Notes under the pieces: generated by a model | Told to the model about the DNA's origin: nothing | Database searches by the model: none | What the model saw: only the letters and a program-made list of their open reading frames with translations | Assembly: GCF_014192225.1 (NCBI RefSeq) | Contig: NZ_JACHXS010000001.1 | Location: forward strand, 274,440-338,439 | Source of the DNA: Pseudoduganella umbonata | GTDB lineage: Bacteria; Pseudomonadota; Gammaproteobacteria; Burkholderiales; Burkholderiaceae_D | DNA: 64,000 nucleotides | Direction of reading: 5' to 3' | In this document: positions 46,823 through 56,218 of the stretch, piece by piece | How positions within the stretch are numbered: the stretch's first letter is position 1 | How the letters are laid out: each line of letters begins with the position of its first letter | Program-made: the position numbers and the translations under genes

Positions 46823-49800
46823 TCAATTGCCCCGCACCCTGCGCAGCACGGCCACCAGCTCCTCCTCTTCGATCGGCTTGGCGATGAAATCATCCATGCC
46901 CGCCATGCTGCAGGCATCGCGCTCTTCCTGCGTGACGCCCGCCGTCATCGCCACCACCGGCAGCGTGAGCTGCAGCCTGTCGCGGATCGCCCGCGTCGCG
47001 GCCAGTCCGTCCAGCACGGGCATCTGCACGTCCATCAGCACGGCGTCGAAGCCGGCCGGGTCGCTTTCCAGCCGGGCGATCGCCTCGGCGCCGTCGCCGG
47101 CCACGGTGACGGCGGCGCCGGCGTAGTCGAGCAGGGCGACGGCCACGGTCTGGTTGATCGGGTTGTCCTCGGCCAGCAGCACGCGCATGCCCGCCAGCGG
47201 CGCTATGCCGTCGTCGGCGACCGGTACCAGGGCCGGTTCGACCGGGGTGCGTGCTTCGAGCAGCGCGGCATGCAGCGCGGCGCGGGTCGCCGGCGCATGC
47301 ACGGCGGCGGCGGGGAAGGGCACCGGCGTGTCGCTGGTCGGCACCGCGAAGCCGTCGAGGATGCGGATCAGCGCGAAATCGGGCGGCAGCTGGGCGCGCC
47401 GGGTGGCCAGTGCGGCGATCACCTGCGCGGTGTCGATGCCGGGGCCGACGATCGCCAGCTCCCACGGCAGCGTGCCCGGCGCCGCCAGCAGCAGGCCAAC
47501 GCGGGCCGGATCGTGCGCGACATGCAGGTGCCAGCCCCAGCGCGCCGTGGCATTGGCCAGCGCCGACACCACCCGTGTCTCGGGCTCGCACACCAGCACG
47601 GAAAGATGCATGTGCGCAGGTGGCAGGGCATAACGGTCCGGCGCGGCGACCTCGCGCAGCGGGACCGTCAGCGTAAACGTGCTGCCGGCGCCGGGCGTGC
47701 TCGCGACGTCCAGCGTGCCGCCCATCAGCGTGGCCAGGGTGCGTGCGATCGTCAATCCGAGCCCGGTGCCGCCGAAGCGCCGCGTGGTCGACGCATCGGC
47801 CTGGGCGAACGCGGAAAACAGCCGCTTCTGCTGTTCCGGGTCGATGCCGATACCGGTGTCGGTCACGTCCACCCGCAGTGCCGGCGCACCGTCCAGCGTG
47901 GCGCGGCCGAAGCGGCATTCGACCGCGCCCTGTTCGGTGAATTTCAGCGCATTGCCGATCAGGTTTGTCAGGATCTGTTCCAGCCGCAGCGCGTCGGCCT
48001 CGATCGTCGCGGGCAGCGCCGGCGCCATGTCGACCAGCACGCGGAGCCGGCCGCCGCCATTGACGGCCATCAGGCGCGCGCAGGCCAGCGCCACGTCGTC
48101 CAGCGCTACCGGTTCCGGGTGCAGTTCGACCTTGCCCGCTTCGATCTTGGAGAAATCGAGGATATCGTTCAGCACCGCCAGCAGCGTTTCGCCGGCGCTG
48201 CGGATCATCCGCACCAGCTCGCGCTGTTCCTTGTCCAGTGCGCCCCGTTCGAGCAGCGCCGCGATGCCCAGCACGCCATTCATCGGCGTGCGCAACTCAT
48301 GGCTCATGTTGGCCACGAAGGCGCTCTTGGCGCGGCTGGCGCTCTGCGCGATCGCCACCGCCTGGCGCAGCTGTTCTTCCGCTGCGCGCGCGGCCGTCAC
48401 GTCGCGCACGATGCAGGCAAAGCCGGTCGGCACGCCGTCACGGCGCACCGCCGTCAGCTGCAGTTCGCCCAGGAAGCGCGCGCCATCCCTGCGCACCAGT
48501 TCCGTGACGGCGGTGGCGCTGTCGCCGGCCATTGCCTCGGCCAGCAGCGCGCGGCCGCGTTCCGGGTCGGCCCACAGGTCGAGCGCGCGGCCGATGGCCT
48601 CGCCGTCCGTGTGGCCGAACAGGTTGGCGGCGCCGTCGTTCCACGCTTCCACGTGCCCGGCCGCGTCGAGGAAGATGATGGCGTGGCTGCGCACGCTGGC
48701 CGTGAACAGGCGGAAGCGCTCCTCGCTCTGGCGCGCCGCACGCTGCTGCCACTGCAGCTGGCGCGTGATCTGCTGGGCGATCTCCAGCGCGCGCGCGCGC
48801 GTCGACGCCAGCCCCCGCACGATGCTGAACAACAGGAAGCTGATCAGCGCACCCAGGCCCAGCGTCAGCAGCGGGCCTTGCCGGTCGATGCCGGATTCGA
48901 AGCTGGGGCTGGCGGTGAATTCCAGGCGCCAGCGGTGGCCGGCCTCGTCGATCGCCAGCGTGCGCACCGCCGCCAGCGGCTTCACGTAGCGCGACCCGCG
49001 CAGGTCGCGGGCCGCGCTGCGGTAGATTTCGCGGCCGCCCGATGCCGCATGCAGGTCGACGATCCGCAACGAGAACGCATCGTGCCTGCCGAGCAGGCTG
49101 CCGACCATCTCGTGCACCCGGAACGGGCTGTAGATGAAGCCGCGCAGCGCCGCCTCGCGCTGGGCCGGCGTGGCGGTCGGCGCATTCTTCCGGTACAGCG
49201 GCAGGAACATCAGGAAACCGCGCTGGTCGCGCCGTTCGAAATCGTGCACCAGCAGGATCGTGCTGGTACTGCCGATCCCGCCGCTGGCGTTGGCCGCCGT
49301 CAGCGCATTGCGCCGGTTGATCTCCTCCATCATGTTATAGCCGAGCGGACGGGCGTTGCCCGCGTTCCGCGGTGCCAGGTACGTCACCGCCGCGACTGGC
49401 CAGCGCACCGGTTCCGGCCACAGCCGGTAAGCGGGTCCGTCGGCGCGGCGGCGCTGCACGAACGCTTCGGCCTCGGCGGCGGAGCGCAGCCAGGTAGCGT
49501 AGCCGACCCCCAGCGTGCCCGGGAAGGCGCGTTCCACGTCGAAGTCGGCCACGTAGTCGTGCCACTCGGCGGCGGTGACCTCCTCCGAGGCATCGAAGAA
49601 CGCCTTGCCGGCCATGAGGATGCGGCGGTAGTTGGCGATCCGGTAGTCCATCTGCTGCCAGGTCAGGTCGACGATGGCGCCGAACTGCTCGCCGATGCGG
49701 CGCTCGGCGTGCAGCGCCACCGCATGCCATGCCGTGGCGGTGATGCCGAGGCAGAGCGCCAGCGTGGCCATCGGCCAGCGTCCCGGACGCTGGCTGCCGG

Positions 49801-50710
49801 CCGGGCGCCGCCAGCCGGGCGCCGTATTGGCCATCAGCATGACGGCGATGGTCATCAGCGCCAGGTACAGATGCAGGCTGAGCAGCGAATGGAACTGGTC
49901 GCGCGTCGCGAACGGTCCGGCGCCCGCGAGCGTCAGGCGGATCGCGCCGGCGGCCACGATCGCCGCGGCCGCGGTGCCGCCCGGTGCGCCGAACAGGTAG
50001 CCGGCGCCGATCGCAGGGATCAGCAACGCCAGCGGCGCCCAGTCCGGCAAGCCGTCGGCTGCCGGCTGGAACACGGCGGCCGCGGCCAGCGCAGTCGTCG
50101 CCAGCAGTGCGGCCAGCGGCAGTGCCGCGCGCCGCAAGCGCAGCGGGCGCAGCGCGGAGCGTGAGGTCCAGGCTGCCACCAGCGGCGTCGCCAGCAGCAT
50201 GGCCGTGGCATCGCCCAGCGACCACAATGCGATCACGGGGCCCAATCCGTTCCAGGATACGATCCCGGCCACTGCCAGCGTGCAGCCGCCGATCGTCCCG
50301 CTGGCAGTGGACGCGAGTACCGTGGCCAGCACATAGCCATAGACCACCAGCGGGCTGTCGCGCCGCAGCGTGCGGGCCGCATGGCGGATCAGCCACCAGG
50401 CGACGGCCGTGGCCAGCACGTTGCCGGCGCTGATGGCGCTGGCGGCGGCGATGGCCGCAGCCGGCGCCAAGGGGCGGCCGGCCATCAGGTACAGGTTGAC
50501 GATCATGCTGCCGGCCGCCACCGCGATGAGCATCGGGCGCCGGTAGTGCAGCACGGCGGCCAGCGCGATGCCGGTCGGAAGCCAGACGGGACTGTGATTG
50601 CCGGTGGGTATCGCCAGCGCGATGCAGGCCGCCGCGGCGAGCACATAGGCAAGCGTGCACAGCACGATCCTGCCGGCATTGCCGATGAGCGGACCGGAAC
50701 GCGTTTTCAT
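46823..50710 (-). CDS. MASE1-CHASE-PAS hybrid histidine kinase with two receiver-like domains
   Basis: Very large sensor kinase, about 1295 aa. Order: MASE1-type membrane domain of eight or so helices (residues 10-300), CHASE periplasmic domain (about 340-570; MDYRIANYRRIL, GFLMFLPLYR), TM near 620, PAS (about 650-770), HisKA with H804 (NMSHELRTP), HATPase, a degenerate receiver-like segment lacking the phospho-Asp (starting HLSVLVCEPE), then an intact receiver with D1227 (LMDVQMPVLDG). Start 50710 (MKTRSGPLIG) follows GGAGGAG; the open frame continues to 50848 through a tandem-repeat leader. It is convergent with the GntR gene. CHASE suggests a small extracellular ligand. Confidence 0.9.
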   Translation of the reverse strand: MKTRSGPLIGNAGRIVLCTLAYVLAAAACIALAIPTGNHSPVWLPTGIALAAVLHYRRPMLIAVAAGSMIVNLYLMAGRPLAPAAAIAAASAISAGNVLATAVAWWLIRHAARTLRRDSPLVVYGYVLATVLASTASGTIGGCTLAVAGIVSWNGLGPVIALWSLGDATAMLLATPLVAAWTSRSALRPLRLRRAALPLAALLATTALAAAAVFQPAADGLPDWAPLALLIPAIGAGYLFGAPGGTAAAAIVAAGAIRLTLAGAGPFATRDQFHSLLSLHLYLALMTIAVMLMANTAPGWRRPAGSQRPGRWPMATLALCLGITATAWHAVALHAERRIGEQFGAIVDLTWQQMDYRIANYRRILMAGKAFFDASEEVTAAEWHDYVADFDVERAFPGTLGVGYATWLRSAAEAEAFVQRRRADGPAYRLWPEPVRWPVAAVTYLAPRNAGNARPLGYNMMEEINRRNALTAANASGGIGSTSTILLVHDFERRDQRGFLMFLPLYRKNAPTATPAQREAALRGFIYSPFRVHEMVGSLLGRHDAFSLRIVDLHAASGGREIYRSAARDLRGSRYVKPLAAVRTLAIDEAGHRWRLEFTASPSFESGIDRQGPLLTLGLGALISFLLFSIVRGLASTRARALEIAQQITRQLQWQQRAARQSEERFRLFTASVRSHAIIFLDAAGHVEAWNDGAANLFGHTDGEAIGRALDLWADPERGRALLAEAMAGDSATAVTELVRRDGARFLGELQLTAVRRDGVPTGFACIVRDVTAARAAEEQLRQAVAIAQSASRAKSAFVANMSHELRTPMNGVLGIAALLERGALDKEQRELVRMIRSAGETLLAVLNDILDFSKIEAGKVELHPEPVALDDVALACARLMAVNGGGRLRVLVDMAPALPATIEADALRLEQILTNLIGNALKFTEQGAVECRFGRATLDGAPALRVDVTDTGIGIDPEQQKRLFSAFAQADASTTRRFGGTGLGLTIARTLATLMGGTLDVASTPGAGSTFTLTVPLREVAAPDRYALPPAHMHLSVLVCEPETRVVSALANATARWGWHLHVAHDPARVGLLLAAPGTLPWELAIVGPGIDTAQVIAALATRRAQLPPDFALIRILDGFAVPTSDTPVPFPAAAVHAPATRAALHAALLEARTPVEPALVPVADDGIAPLAGMRVLLAEDNPINQTVAVALLDYAGAAVTVAGDGAEAIARLESDPAGFDAVLMDVQMPVLDGLAATRAIRDRLQLTLPVVAMTAGVTQEERDACSMAGMDDFIAKPIEEEELVAVLRRVRGN

Positions 50711-51105
50711 GCGGTGTCTGTCTCCTCCCGGCGTTTGCCGGCATTCGCCGGCGCATCTGCCGCTTTTGCGATGCTTTTGCCACGCTTTGGCCTTGGTTTT
50801 GCCACGTTTTGGCCTTGGTTTTGCCAAATAATGCCTGAGTTGGTTCAAAGACGCACTTTGTGGCTGTGCGGCATATCGATTGCCTTGCAGTATCTACAAC
50901 ACCGGCTCGCCGCCTTCGGCATTACCTGGCTGTTACAATCGTTGTCCAATTGCAACAAAAGACTTTTTTGCGGCTTCCTTGCCTTATGCCAACGTTATAA
51001 TCTGACCGTTGCACGCCCGCGCCCATGCCACGCGCGGGCGGCTTTCCTGGCCCAATTCCCTGCCGGATCACCGATCTATGCGTCCTCGCACGCCAGGGAG
51101 TTCCC
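50711..51105. promoter_or_regulatory. Divergent control region between the hybrid kinase and the diguanylate cyclase
   Basis: This 395-bp gap contains the 22-bp tandem repeat (50775-50826), then a less GC-rich stretch with a perfect -10 TATAAT at 50996-51001 facing the cyclase gene, with no good -35 at the usual spacing. A GTTG-N8-CAAC dyad (about 50941-50956) lies upstream. No gene was found here. Confidence 0.45.
50775..50826. repeat. 22-bp tandem repeat in kinase leader
   Basis: Two 22-base copies (50775-50796 and 50797-50818) differing at one base, and a partial third. The unit contains TTTTGCCACG and TTTGGCC. It lies 65-116 bases upstream of the kinase start. Confidence 0.8.
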
Positions 51106-52764
51106 GTGCCATCGGCCATTTCACCGTTCGCCAGCGTCAAGTTCAAGGTCTCCGCACTGGTGGCCTCGATGGTGCTCATCGCCGCCATCGGCGTATGCGG
51201 CATTTCGCTGCTGATCGCGGAATCGCAGATCCAGCGCATGATCGCGCGCCAGGAAATCTCGGCGCTGTCCGGCGCCGCGGCCTACCTGGACAACGACGTG
51301 CGTGCCAAGCAGCAGGTGTTGCGCAGCATCGCGGAAGAGGCGCTGTCGCGCAACCTGGGGGCGCGCGACGTGCAGGCGCTGCTGGAATCGCACCCTGGCC
51401 TGCGCGACGAGTTCGTCAACGTCGCCGGCTTCGATGCGCGCGGCGACCGCGTGGCCAGCCTGAAGAACCGCCGTGACAAGATCATCAACGTCAGCGCGCG
51501 CCCGTATTTCCAGGAAGCGCTGCGCACGCGGGACAGCGTGATTTCGGCGCCGTTCCGCAGCGCGCTGTCGGGCCAGCCGGTGGTGTCGGTGGCGCAGCCC
51601 CTGAGCGATGCGCGCGGCAGGATCCACACGGTGCTGGTCGGCGGGATCGACCTGCTGCGGCCCGGCTTCGCCGCCCAGGTCGAGGCGTTGCGCACCCGCG
51701 AGCAGGGTTACCTGTTCATCCTCGCCAACGACGGCACCGTGATCCACCATCCCCGCAAGGAGCTGATCCTGACCCGGCCGTCCGCCGACGAGATGCCGGC
51801 GATCGGCGCCGCGCTGGCGGACGAAGAAGGCTGGCGCGCCGACATCCTCGACGGCAAGGAGCCTTCGCTGGTGGCCTGGAAGCGGCTGCGGCATGCCGAC
51901 TGGACGGTGGCCGTGTCGTATCCGCTGCGCGATGCCTTCGCGCCGATGGCGTCGGTGTGGTTCAACGCGCTGGGCGCGGCCGGCCTGTTCACGGCGTTGG
52001 CCGGCATCTTCGGCTGGGGGCTCGTGAAGGTGATGCTGGAACCGCTGGGCGAACTGCAGCGGGTCGTCGAATCGATCGATGCCGGGGCCACCGACATCAG
52101 CGCGTTCAATGTCGATCATGCCGACGAATTCGGCTTGCTGAGCCGGGCGCTGTACCGCCTGTCGCGCAGCCGCAAGGAGGCGGCCGACGAGCTGCGCCGC
52201 CTGGCGACGACCGACGTGCTGACCGGTACCCACAACCGCCGCATGTTCGACCAGTTCCTGCCGGCGGCGCTGGCCCGCGCGCGGCGCTCGAACGAATCGG
52301 TGGCGGTGGCCTTCCTCGACGTCGACCGCTTCAAGAGCATCAACGACAGCTACGGCCACGCCGTGGGCGACGCCGTGCTGGTGGAGTTCGCGCGCCGGCT
52401 GCAGGGGGCGGTGCGCTGCTCCGATACGGTGGCGCGCCTGGCCGGCGATGAGTTCGTGGTGGTGTTCGAACAGGTGCGCGGCCCCGCCGAGGCGCACCAG
52501 CTTGGCGAAAAAATCCTGGCGGCGATGCGCGCCCCGTTCCTCGTCGGCGACGCGGCGCTGCCGGTGACGGCCAGCGTCGGTATCGCCATTACCGGCACGC
52601 ACACGAATGCCGAAGTGATCATGCAGTCGGCCGACTATGCGCTGTACGGCGTCAAGGCGGCCGGCCGCAACGGCTATGCGGTCAACGTGGTCGGCGCGGA
52701 AAAGCTCGCCAGCGTGCACGCCATGGCGCGGCACGAAGGAGGTGAGCTGGCCCGCATGGGTTGA
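51106..52764 (+). CDS. dCache-type membrane diguanylate cyclase
   Basis: Inner-membrane diguanylate cyclase, 552 aa. A GTG start at 51106 with AGGGAG five bases upstream is preferred; the open frame from 51025 lacks a site. TM1 (residues 15-37), periplasmic Cache sensor (about 40-285; PYFQEALRTRDSVISAPFRS is the typical pocket strand), TM2 (about 290-315), HAMP-like linker and a GGDEF domain with AGDEF at residues 446-450, a variant that is active in known cyclases. There is no EAL. A terminator follows. It makes c-di-GMP in response to an extracellular small ligand (inference). Confidence 0.9.
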   Translation: MPSAISPFASVKFKVSALVASMVLIAAIGVCGISLLIAESQIQRMIARQEISALSGAAAYLDNDVRAKQQVLRSIAEEALSRNLGARDVQALLESHPGLRDEFVNVAGFDARGDRVASLKNRRDKIINVSARPYFQEALRTRDSVISAPFRSALSGQPVVSVAQPLSDARGRIHTVLVGGIDLLRPGFAAQVEALRTREQGYLFILANDGTVIHHPRKELILTRPSADEMPAIGAALADEEGWRADILDGKEPSLVAWKRLRHADWTVAVSYPLRDAFAPMASVWFNALGAAGLFTALAGIFGWGLVKVMLEPLGELQRVVESIDAGATDISAFNVDHADEFGLLSRALYRLSRSRKEAADELRRLATTDVLTGTHNRRMFDQFLPAALARARRSNESVAVAFLDVDRFKSINDSYGHAVGDAVLVEFARRLQGAVRCSDTVARLAGDEFVVVFEQVRGPAEAHQLGEKILAAMRAPFLVGDAALPVTASVGIAITGTHTNAEVIMQSADYALYGVKAAGRNGYAVNVVGAEKLASVHAMARHEGGELARMG

Positions 52765-52832
52765 ACTGCCCGGCCGCGGTACCTGGTCACTCGCGCTGCG
52801 CACCATCGGCCCGTTCGGCCCGCGCCGCCACG

Positions 52833-52886
52833 AAAAGTTGCCCGGAAAATGGGGTACGTCCCCATTTTTCGAGCAACTTTTTTTTT
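52833..52886 (+). terminator. Strong intrinsic terminator
   Basis: Nested stems AAAATGGGG/CCCCATTTT (5-base loop) and AAAAGTTGC/GCAACTTTT, followed by a run of nine T residues (52878-52886). It ends the diguanylate cyclase transcript. Confidence 0.85.
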
Positions 52887-52957
52887 CGGGCTGAATCGTG
52901 CAATAACGTGCAGACGTGTGTAATATCGTGCTATCGCAACGATATGGAGTGCACAAC

Positions 52958-53326
52958 ATGACCCCCATGACCATCCTGATCGCCGGTCCGTACCGCAGCG
53001 GCACCGAGGGCGACCTGCAGCGTATCGCGCGCAATCTCCACGCGCTGGAGCAAGCCGCCTGGCAAATCTATGCAAAGGGGCACGTGCCCCTGATCGGCGA
53101 ATGGCTCGCGCTGCCGCTGGCGCAGCATGCCGGGCATGGCCGGGTGGCCGAGTACGTGCCGGCCGAGTTCCTGTACGGGGTGGCGCGCCGCGTGCTGGCC
53201 CAGTGCGGCGCCGTGTACCGCATCCCCGGCGCATCGCGCGGCGCCGATGGCGATGTGCGCCAGGCGCGCGAGCTGGGCCTGCCGGTCTATTTCAGCGTCG
53301 ACGAGGTGCCTGCGGCGCAGGCGTAG
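52958..53326 (+). CDS. DUF4406 / nucleoside deoxyribosyltransferase-like protein
   Basis: About 122 aa. The N-terminus (MTILIAGPYRSGTEGDLQ) and the acidic RGADGDVRQARELGLPVYFSVDEV end match DUF4406, a small Rossmann-type fold related to nucleoside 2-deoxyribosyltransferases. ATG 52958 has GGAG about ten bases upstream. The upstream region has a dyad ATATCG-N11-CGATAT (52923-52945) and several CGTGC repeats that might bind a regulator. Substrate is unknown. Confidence 0.75.
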   Translation: MTPMTILIAGPYRSGTEGDLQRIARNLHALEQAAWQIYAKGHVPLIGEWLALPLAQHAGHGRVAEYVPAEFLYGVARRVLAQCGAVYRIPGASRGADGDVRQARELGLPVYFSVDEVPAAQA

Positions 53327-53419
53327 CGGCTGCATGGCCGATGGACAGCGGCGGCGCGCCGCAAAATCACCTGGCGATTGACGATTTTCGGACTTGCCGT
53401 GTTTCTTTCTGGCCTGCAA

Positions 53420-53440
53420 AATTGCCGGATACCGGCAATT
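53420..53440. repeat. Perfect 9-bp inverted repeat upstream of GH3
   Basis: AATTGCCGG-ATA-CCGGCAATT, 26 bases upstream of the GH3 start. With its short loop and no T-run it may be an operator or a leader hairpin of the GH3 mRNA. Confidence 0.55.
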
Positions 53441-53465
53441 CAACAACAGACCGTCCAGGAGACCC

Positions 53466-56201
53466 ATGCACTTCGCAGCCAGCCCCGGCATCCGCCATCC
53501 ACTGTCATCACGCGCTTCTCCATCCGGCGCGGTCCCGCTCCGGTCCGCATTGGCCGCCATGCCGCTCGCGCTGGCGCTGGCCTTCGTCCCGGCCCTTGCC
53601 GCAGCCGACACCGCGCCCGCCTACCGCGACACCGCGCTGTCGCCCGAAGCGCGTGCCAAAGACCTGGTCGCGCGCATGACGCTGCAGGAGAAGGCCGCGC
53701 AGATGCAGAACGGCGCGCCGGCCATCGAGCGCTTCGGCCTGAAGCGCTACGACTGGTGGAACGAAGTCCTGCACGGCGTGGCCCGGGCGGGCCATGCTAC
53801 CGTGTTCCCGCAGGCGATCGGCCTGGCGGCCACGTGGGATACCGCGCTGGCGGAGCGCCTGGCCGATGCGATCGCACTGGAAGGCCGGGCCAATTTCAAT
53901 GCCGCGCTGCGGCGCGATCCCAGCGGCACGGCACGCTACTTCGGCGTCAATTACTGGACGCCGAACATCAACATCTACCGCGATCCGCGCTGGGGCCGCG
54001 GCCAGGAAACGTACGGCGAAGACCCGCACCTGACGGGCCAGCTGGGCATGGCGTTCATCCGCGGCATCCAGGGCACCGATCCGAAGGTGTACAAGGGCGT
54101 GGCCACGCCGAAGCACTTCGTGGTGCACTCCGGTCCCGAGCCGGAGCGCCACAGCTTCAACGTGGACGTCTCGCCGTTCGACCTGGAAGACACCTACCTG
54201 CCGGCGTTCCGCAACGCGATCGTCGACGCGAAGGCGTATTCGCTGATGTGCGCGTACAACGCGGTGGACGGCATCCCGATGTGCGCGCATCCGCTGCAGA
54301 ACGGCCTGGTGCGCAAGGACTGGGGCTTCAAGGGCTTCATCGTGTCCGACTGCGATTCGGTGAGCGACCTCGTCACAGGGCACAAGACGTCGCCCGATAT
54401 CCCGCACGCGGCGGCCACCTCGGTGAAGGCCGGCACCGATCTGGTGTGCGGCCGGAGCTACCTGGGCCTGCCCGACGCGGTGGCGCGCGGCCTGATCACC
54501 GAGGCCGAGATCGACACCTCGCTGGAACGCCTGCTGGCCGCGCGCATCCGCATGGGCCTGCTCGATGGCAGCGCCTGGGACAAGGTACCGTACAGCGCCA
54601 TCAACTCGGGCGAGCACCGCGCGCTGGCGCAGAAAGCCGCCGAGGAAGCGATCGTGCTGCTGAAGAACGACGGCAACGTGCTGCCGCTCGCGGCCGGCGC
54701 GCGCATCGCCGTGATCGGCCCGAACGCGGCGCTGCTGCAAAGCCTGGAAGGCAACTACAACGGCACCATCGTCCACCCGAGCCTGCCCGTGGACGAATTG
54801 CGCAAGGTCTTCGGAGCGCAGCACGTCCGCTATGCGCCGGGTGCGCCGCTGATCGACGGCAAGCGCATGCCGATTGCCGAGACCTACCTGAAGGTGGCGG
54901 CGGACAGCGCCCAGCACGGCCTGAAGGGCGAGTATTTCGACAACCTGACCTTCTCCGGCACGCCGAAGCTGACGCGCGTCGATCCGGTCATCAACGTCAA
55001 TTTCGAGCACAGCGCGCCGCAGGGCTTCGCGCCGAAAGGGTTCTCGATCCGCTGGACCGGCGTGGTCGTGCCGCCGAAGCCGGGCAAATACGAGCTGGGC
55101 TTCCGCATGGTCGTGCCGCGCGACCGGCCGCTGCCGAACATCAAGGTGTGGATCGACGACGAGCTCGTGGTCTCGCCCGAGAAGGCCGGCATCGGCGCCG
55201 GCAACACGGCCGAATGCGTGGCCGGCAACTGCCAGCAGCGCATGAACAAGATCGACTTCACGTTCGACGACACGAAGCCGCGCCGCGTGCGCATCGACTA
55301 CGCGCGGACCGAGAACGACCGGCACAGCGCGCTGGAATGGGTGGCGCCGCAGGATGCGATGATCGACGATGCCGTTGCCGCGGCCCGCGCCAGCGACGTG
55401 GCCGTCGCGCTGGTCGGGCTGTCGCCCGACCTGGAAGGCGAGGAAATGAAGGTGGACTACCCGGGCTTCCGCGGCGGCGACCGCCTCACGCTGGCATTGC
55501 CGGACGCGCAGCGCCGGATGCTGGAAGCCGTCAAGGCGACCGGCAAGCCGCTGGTCGTGGTGTACCTGACGGGCGGGCCGATTTCCGACCCGTGGGTGGC
55601 GGCGAATGCCGATGCCATCGTGCATGCCTGGTACCCGGGCGAGGGCGGCGGCGCGGCGATCGCGCGCGTGCTGTCCGGCGCGGTGAGCCCGGCGGGCCGA
55701 CTGCCGTACACCATTGTGCGGTCGGAAGCGGACCTGCCGCCGTTCGCCGACTACTCGATGCAGAACCGTACGTACCGCTACTTCAACGGCCCCGTGCTGC
55801 ACCCGTTCGGCCACGGCCTGTCGTACACCAGCTTCAGCTACGCCGCGCCGGCACTGTCGGCCACGCGCGTCAAGGCCGGGCAGGCGGTGCAGGCCACCGT
55901 TACGGTGCGCAATACCGGCAAGCGCGACAGCGATGAAGTGGTGCAGCTGTACCTGGCCAAGCCAGGCGACCGTTCGAATCCCGTGCTGGCAGGCTTCCGC
56001 CGCGTGCACGTGAAGGCGGGGGGCAGCCGGACCGTGACGATGGACATCGATGCCAGGGCGCAGTCGCAGGTGGATGCGAAGGGCGCGCGGTCGGTGCGTG
56101 CGGGCGACTACACCGTGTACGCCGGGGGAGGGCAGCCGAAGCATGCCCGCGTGGCGCAGGCCAAGCTGCACGTCGATGGGGAGCTTGCGTTGCCGAAGTG
56201 A
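53466..56201 (+). CDS. Secreted GH3 beta-glucosidase/xylosidase with PA14-like insert
   Basis: GH3 enzyme, about 911 aa. Signal peptide ending near ALAAADT, then the (beta/alpha)8 domain with GVNYWTPNINIYRDPRWGRGQETYGEDP, GVATPKHFVVHSG and nucleophile D295 in FIVSDCDSV. Next the alpha/beta sandwich, interrupted by a PA14-like carbohydrate-binding domain (about residues 480-620, with LKGEYFDNLTFSGTP and GKYELGFRMVV), and the C-terminal fibronectin-like domain (HPFGHGLSYTSFSY onward). A beta-xylosidase/beta-glucosidase acting on plant oligosaccharides is most likely. Start 53466 follows CAGGAG. Confidence 0.92.
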   Translation: MHFAASPGIRHPLSSRASPSGAVPLRSALAAMPLALALAFVPALAAADTAPAYRDTALSPEARAKDLVARMTLQEKAAQMQNGAPAIERFGLKRYDWWNEVLHGVARAGHATVFPQAIGLAATWDTALAERLADAIALEGRANFNAALRRDPSGTARYFGVNYWTPNINIYRDPRWGRGQETYGEDPHLTGQLGMAFIRGIQGTDPKVYKGVATPKHFVVHSGPEPERHSFNVDVSPFDLEDTYLPAFRNAIVDAKAYSLMCAYNAVDGIPMCAHPLQNGLVRKDWGFKGFIVSDCDSVSDLVTGHKTSPDIPHAAATSVKAGTDLVCGRSYLGLPDAVARGLITEAEIDTSLERLLAARIRMGLLDGSAWDKVPYSAINSGEHRALAQKAAEEAIVLLKNDGNVLPLAAGARIAVIGPNAALLQSLEGNYNGTIVHPSLPVDELRKVFGAQHVRYAPGAPLIDGKRMPIAETYLKVAADSAQHGLKGEYFDNLTFSGTPKLTRVDPVINVNFEHSAPQGFAPKGFSIRWTGVVVPPKPGKYELGFRMVVPRDRPLPNIKVWIDDELVVSPEKAGIGAGNTAECVAGNCQQRMNKIDFTFDDTKPRRVRIDYARTENDRHSALEWVAPQDAMIDDAVAAARASDVAVALVGLSPDLEGEEMKVDYPGFRGGDRLTLALPDAQRRMLEAVKATGKPLVVVYLTGGPISDPWVAANADAIVHAWYPGEGGGAAIARVLSGAVSPAGRLPYTIVRSEADLPPFADYSMQNRTYRYFNGPVLHPFGHGLSYTSFSYAAPALSATRVKAGQAVQATVTVRNTGKRDSDEVVQLYLAKPGDRSNPVLAGFRRVHVKAGGSRTVTMDIDARAQSQVDAKGARSVRAGDYTVYAGGGQPKHARVAQAKLHVDGELALPK

Positions 56202-56218
56202 TGGCGTTTGCATTGCTG

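Noticed and set aside
47270-50164. 964-aa open frame opposite the hybrid kinase
   Set aside because: Arg/Ala/Gln/His-rich shadow without recognisable motifs. The same applies to the long antisense frames at 1582-3033, 5416-7611, 35300-37534, 53508-56231 and 56208-58508.
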